Assembly: GCF_003660455.1 (NCBI RefSeq)
Contig: NZ_QZVR01000011.1
Span: forward strand, 1 to 64,000
Direction: 5' to 3'
Source of the DNA: Nocardioides ferulae
Lineage (GTDB): Bacteria; Actinomycetota; Actinomycetes; Propionibacteriales; Nocardioidaceae
Length of the DNA stretch: 64,000 nucleotides
Shown here one piece after another: positions 61,857 to 64,000 of the stretch (the stretch's first letter is position 1; each line of letters begins with the position of its first letter). The notes beneath the pieces were generated by a model, which was not told where the DNA came from, made no database searches, and worked only from the letters and a program-made list of their open reading frames with translations. The position numbers were made by a program, and so were the translations under genes.

Positions 61857-62282
61857 ATGACCTCGCTGCTGAACGCGCCGCCCACCTCCCGGCCCCGCTC
61901 GATCGCCCGCCGCGCGCTCGGTGCGGTGCTGGTCTTCGCCGGCGTCAGCCACCTGACCTTCGCTCGGGAGGAGTTCTCCGCCCAGGTGCCCGGCTGGTTC
62001 CCGGTCGACGACGACCCGGTCGTGCTGGTCTCCGGCGTCGCGGAGATCAGCCTCGGCGCCGCCCTGCTGGCCTGGAGCCGCGGCCGGGTGCCGGTCGGGC
62101 TGGTGGTCGCGGCGTTCTTCGTCGCGATCTTCCCGGGCAACATCGCCCAGTACGTCGAGGGCAACGACGGCTTCGGCCTCGACACCGACACCAAACGCCT
62201 GGTGCGGCTGTTCTTCCAGCCGCTGCTGGTCGTCTGGGCGCTGTGGGCCACCGCCGCCTGGCGGGACCGCCCGCGGCGCTGA
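61857..62282 (+). CDS. DoxX-like membrane protein
   Basis: The 141-aa protein has about four membrane segments. RRALGAVLVFAGVSHLTF and LVSGVAEISLGAALLAW fit the DoxX family. VAAFFVAIFPGNIAQYVEG resembles the conserved third segment, and RLFFQPLLVVWALWAT is the last. The function is unknown; relatives are linked to thiosulfate or oxidative stress in some species. It is divergent from the iron-regulated reductase. Confidence 0.82.
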   Translation: MTSLLNAPPTSRPRSIARRALGAVLVFAGVSHLTFAREEFSAQVPGWFPVDDDPVVLVSGVAEISLGAALLAWSRGRVPVGLVVAAFFVAIFPGNIAQYVEGNDGFGLDTDTKRLVRLFFQPLLVVWALWATAAWRDRPRR

Positions 62283-62300
62283 GCGGGCGGGGCGGGGGCC

Positions 62301-63368
62301 TCAGGCCACCACGTCGGGCCACCCGGCGGCCAGGTAGTCGATGAAGGCCGGGCCGACGGCCTCCTCGCGCAGCTGCTCGCGGGTGAGCGGCACCGGCCGG
62401 GCCACGAACGCGTCGTCGGCGAGCACCCGCGCGGCGAAGTCGTGGTGGCGGATCGCGCCCATCCCGACGGTGACCAGGTCGGCGCCCTGCTCGAGGCACC
62501 ACCGGGCGTCCGCGGCCGAGAGCACCTTGCCGGCCACCCCGAGCCTGGTCCCACCGCGGGGCAGGTCGGTGAAGTGCTCGATCAGCAAGCCCGGGGCCCC
62601 GCCGCGGGGCCTCATGAAGACGTCCCACAACGACATGTCGAGGTAGTCGAGCAGGCCGGAGGCCAGCACCAGACGGGCCGTCTCGCGTCCCTCCTCGAGC
62701 GTGATGCCGTTGCCCTCGGGTGTCAGCCGCAGCCCGACCTGGAACTCCGGACCGGTGGCCGCGCGGATGCCCTCGAGCACCTCGACGACGACCCGCTGCC
62801 GGTGCTCGAGGGAGCCGCCGTAGCCGTCGGTGCGCTGGTTGCGCGCGTCGAGGAACTGCCCGAGCAGGTAGCCGTGGGCGCCGTGCACCTCCACGCCGTC
62901 GAAGCCGGCGCGCTCGGCGCGAACGGCGGCGGCCACGTAGTCGGCGACCAGCTGCTCGACCTCGCCGGTGGTCATGGCGACCGCGTCCTTGGCCGGGTCG
63001 TCCCAGGGGCACTGGTTGGGGCGGCCGGTCAGTGCCGGGTCGGCGCGCCGGCCGCCGTGGTGCAACTGCACCGACGAGACCGTGCCGGTGGCGCGGAGCC
63101 GCTCGGCCAGCCGGGTGAGGCCGGGCAGGTGGAGGTCGGAGGCGATCCCGAGCTGGCCGGGCCAGGGCTGGCCGGCCGGTGCGACGTACGCCGCCGCGGT
63201 CATCACGAGGCCGAACCCGCCTCGCCCACGGGCCTCCAGCCAGGCCGTCTCGTCCTCCGAGAGCGTGCCGTCGGGGTTGCTCTGGGTGTTGGTCAGCGGC
63301 GCCAGGGCGAGCCGGTTGCCCCAGGCGGGGCCGTGGGTCAGGGACAGCGGGTCGGAGAGGGAGGTCAC
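62301..63368 (-). CDS. Old-yellow-enzyme family NADH:flavin oxidoreductase
   Basis: The 355-aa FMN-dependent TIM-barrel oxidoreductase has the typical GVEVHGAHGYLLGQFLDARN, RTDGYGGSLEHRQR, VQLHHGGRR with the substrate-binding His, and LVTVGMGAIRHHDFA near the FMN phosphate. It reduces activated alkenes or similar compounds; the natural substrate is unknown. GTG 63368 is chosen because the family alignment begins there; longer frames run into the next gene. It is divergent from a lipoprotein gene. Confidence 0.9.
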   Translation of the reverse strand: MTSLSDPLSLTHGPAWGNRLALAPLTNTQSNPDGTLSEDETAWLEARGRGGFGLVMTAAAYVAPAGQPWPGQLGIASDLHLPGLTRLAERLRATGTVSSVQLHHGGRRADPALTGRPNQCPWDDPAKDAVAMTTGEVEQLVADYVAAAVRAERAGFDGVEVHGAHGYLLGQFLDARNQRTDGYGGSLEHRQRVVVEVLEGIRAATGPEFQVGLRLTPEGNGITLEEGRETARLVLASGLLDYLDMSLWDVFMRPRGGAPGLLIEHFTDLPRGGTRLGVAGKVLSAADARWCLEQGADLVTVGMGAIRHHDFAARVLADDAFVARPVPLTREQLREEAVGPAFIDYLAAGWPDVVA

Positions 63369-63459
63369 CAGGCCATTGTCCGGCTCGGCCCCAGGGCACG
63401 GCGCGGGGCCGGCCTCTCGGGTGGTTTCCGGCGCGCGCTGCCGGATCATGCAAGCAGGC

Positions 63460-64000
63460 ATGGATCGCCGCGGAGAAGGGCATGACCAGCCCGTGACCCC
63501 GTCCATCCCCTGCTCCGCTGTCGCTCGACACCGCTCGGCCCGCCGTCTTCTGGCGATCGGTCTGGTCGCCCTGCTCGCGACGCCGCTGCTCGCGGCCTGC
63601 ACGGGTGACGACCCGGATCCCGATGGGGCGGAGGCCGAGGGCACGGCCGCGACGGCGCCCTCGCCGGCGCCGCTGGAGGAGTTGTGGCTCAGCGGCAGGG
63701 TCTCCGATGCCACCAGCCTGACGCTGCGACCGGGGCCGGCCGACGCCTCGATCCTCGTGCTCAGTGACGATCGTGACCGGGTGGTGGGCCTGGACGCCGA
63801 GACCGGCGAGCAGCGATGGCAGTGGAGCTCGAGTCCCGACCGGGTCTGCCAGACCTCGCCGCGGGTCAACCGCGCCGGAGTGCTCGCCGTGCTCACCGAC
63901 CGTGGGCCGGGGGACTGCACGCAGGTGGTCGCGCTCGACACCACGACCGGGGAGGAGACCTGGCGTCGGCGGGTGCCCGGCCGGCCGCCGTACCTGTCGG
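63460..64000 (+). CDS. PQQ-like beta-propeller lipoprotein, 3' partial
   Basis: The frame is open to the end of the window. A basic N-terminus is followed by LLAIGLVALLATPLLAAC, a signal peptide with a lipobox whose Cys is the lipidation site. An Asp/Ala/Pro linker and propeller blades follow (RVVGLDAETGEQRWQWSSS, QVVALDTTTGEETWRRR). A GTG at 63493 is an alternative start in the same frame; neither has a strong ribosome site. Related proteins are PQQ-binding-like BamB-type propellers. The rest lies outside the window. Confidence 0.78.
   Translation, partial: MDRRGEGHDQPVTPSIPCSAVARHRSARRLLAIGLVALLATPLLAACTGDDPDPDGAEAEGTAATAPSPAPLEELWLSGRVSDATSLTLRPGPADASILVLSDDRDRVVGLDAETGEQRWQWSSSPDRVCQTSPRVNRAGVLAVLTDRGPGDCTQVVALDTTTGEETWRRRVPGRPPYLS

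Overview
The window reads as a chromosomal segment of a high-GC, aerobic actinobacterium, most like Nocardioides and relatives. The evidence is the strong GC3 bias, GTG starts preceded by a TANNNT box only 6-8 nt upstream (leaderless mRNAs), actinobacterial marker families (DUF3073, DUF5709, DUF6916, a cysteine leader peptide) and a valine-type amino-acid dehydrogenase. I saw no tRNA, rRNA, CRISPR array, integrase or transposase.

1-9694 is the most unusual block. A giant secreted or surface protein (5' end outside the window) carries 12 conserved and 1 divergent tandem-95 Ig-like repeats followed by a long beta-helix. It is followed by three paralogous phage-tail-collar (microcystin-dependent-protein-like) proteins, a GNAT acetyltransferase, and a divergent pair of DUF6916-like proteins, one cytoplasmic and one with a Tat-like signal. 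The set looks like an uncharacterised surface appendage or secretion locus.

9802-26612 holds an M20 dipeptidase, two tandem GAF-histidine kinases, purF-purM, DUF3073, a valine/leucine-type dehydrogenase, and a large signalling cluster: a PAS-GAF hybrid kinase with two receivers and Hpt, a receiver fused to an RsbW-like ATPase, a receiver-PAS kinase, and DUF5709. 26730-37120 holds NAD(P)HX dehydratase, a histidine phosphatase, a membrane-anchored trypsin-like/PDZ protease, a DUF885 protein, the remains of an azoreductase/MarR pair, a cysteine leader peptide with cysK-cysE, and a GMC oxidoreductase coupled to a small gene. 37252-49146 holds a zinc-ribbon polytopic protein, an acyl-CoA ligase, a Na+/H+ antiporter, a choline-dehydrogenase-like GMC enzyme with an aldehyde dehydrogenase, a Ser/Thr kinase divergent from an ECF-like sigma factor, and a beta-propeller protein.

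49545-56852 is a catabolic operon under a GntR regulator: APC permease, FGGY kinase, GlpA-like FAD dehydrogenase with a [2Fe-2S] BFD tail, and a GlpB-like FAD/NAD oxidoreductase. Palindromic operators lie in the divergent promoter region. 56961-64000 holds a small protein, an adenylate cyclase, an EamA exporter with a LysR regulator, an iron-box-controlled siderophore-interacting protein, a DoxX-like protein, an old-yellow-enzyme oxidoreductase, and the start of a PQQ-propeller lipoprotein.

The intergenic DNA is rich in structured repeats: a perfect 32-bp hairpin, two copies of a ~88-nt palindromic element, three copies of a ~55-nt dispersed repeat, a 32-nt tandem array, a 62-nt duplication at the purF promoter, and several other inverted repeats. 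Most sit at gene ends or convergent junctions.
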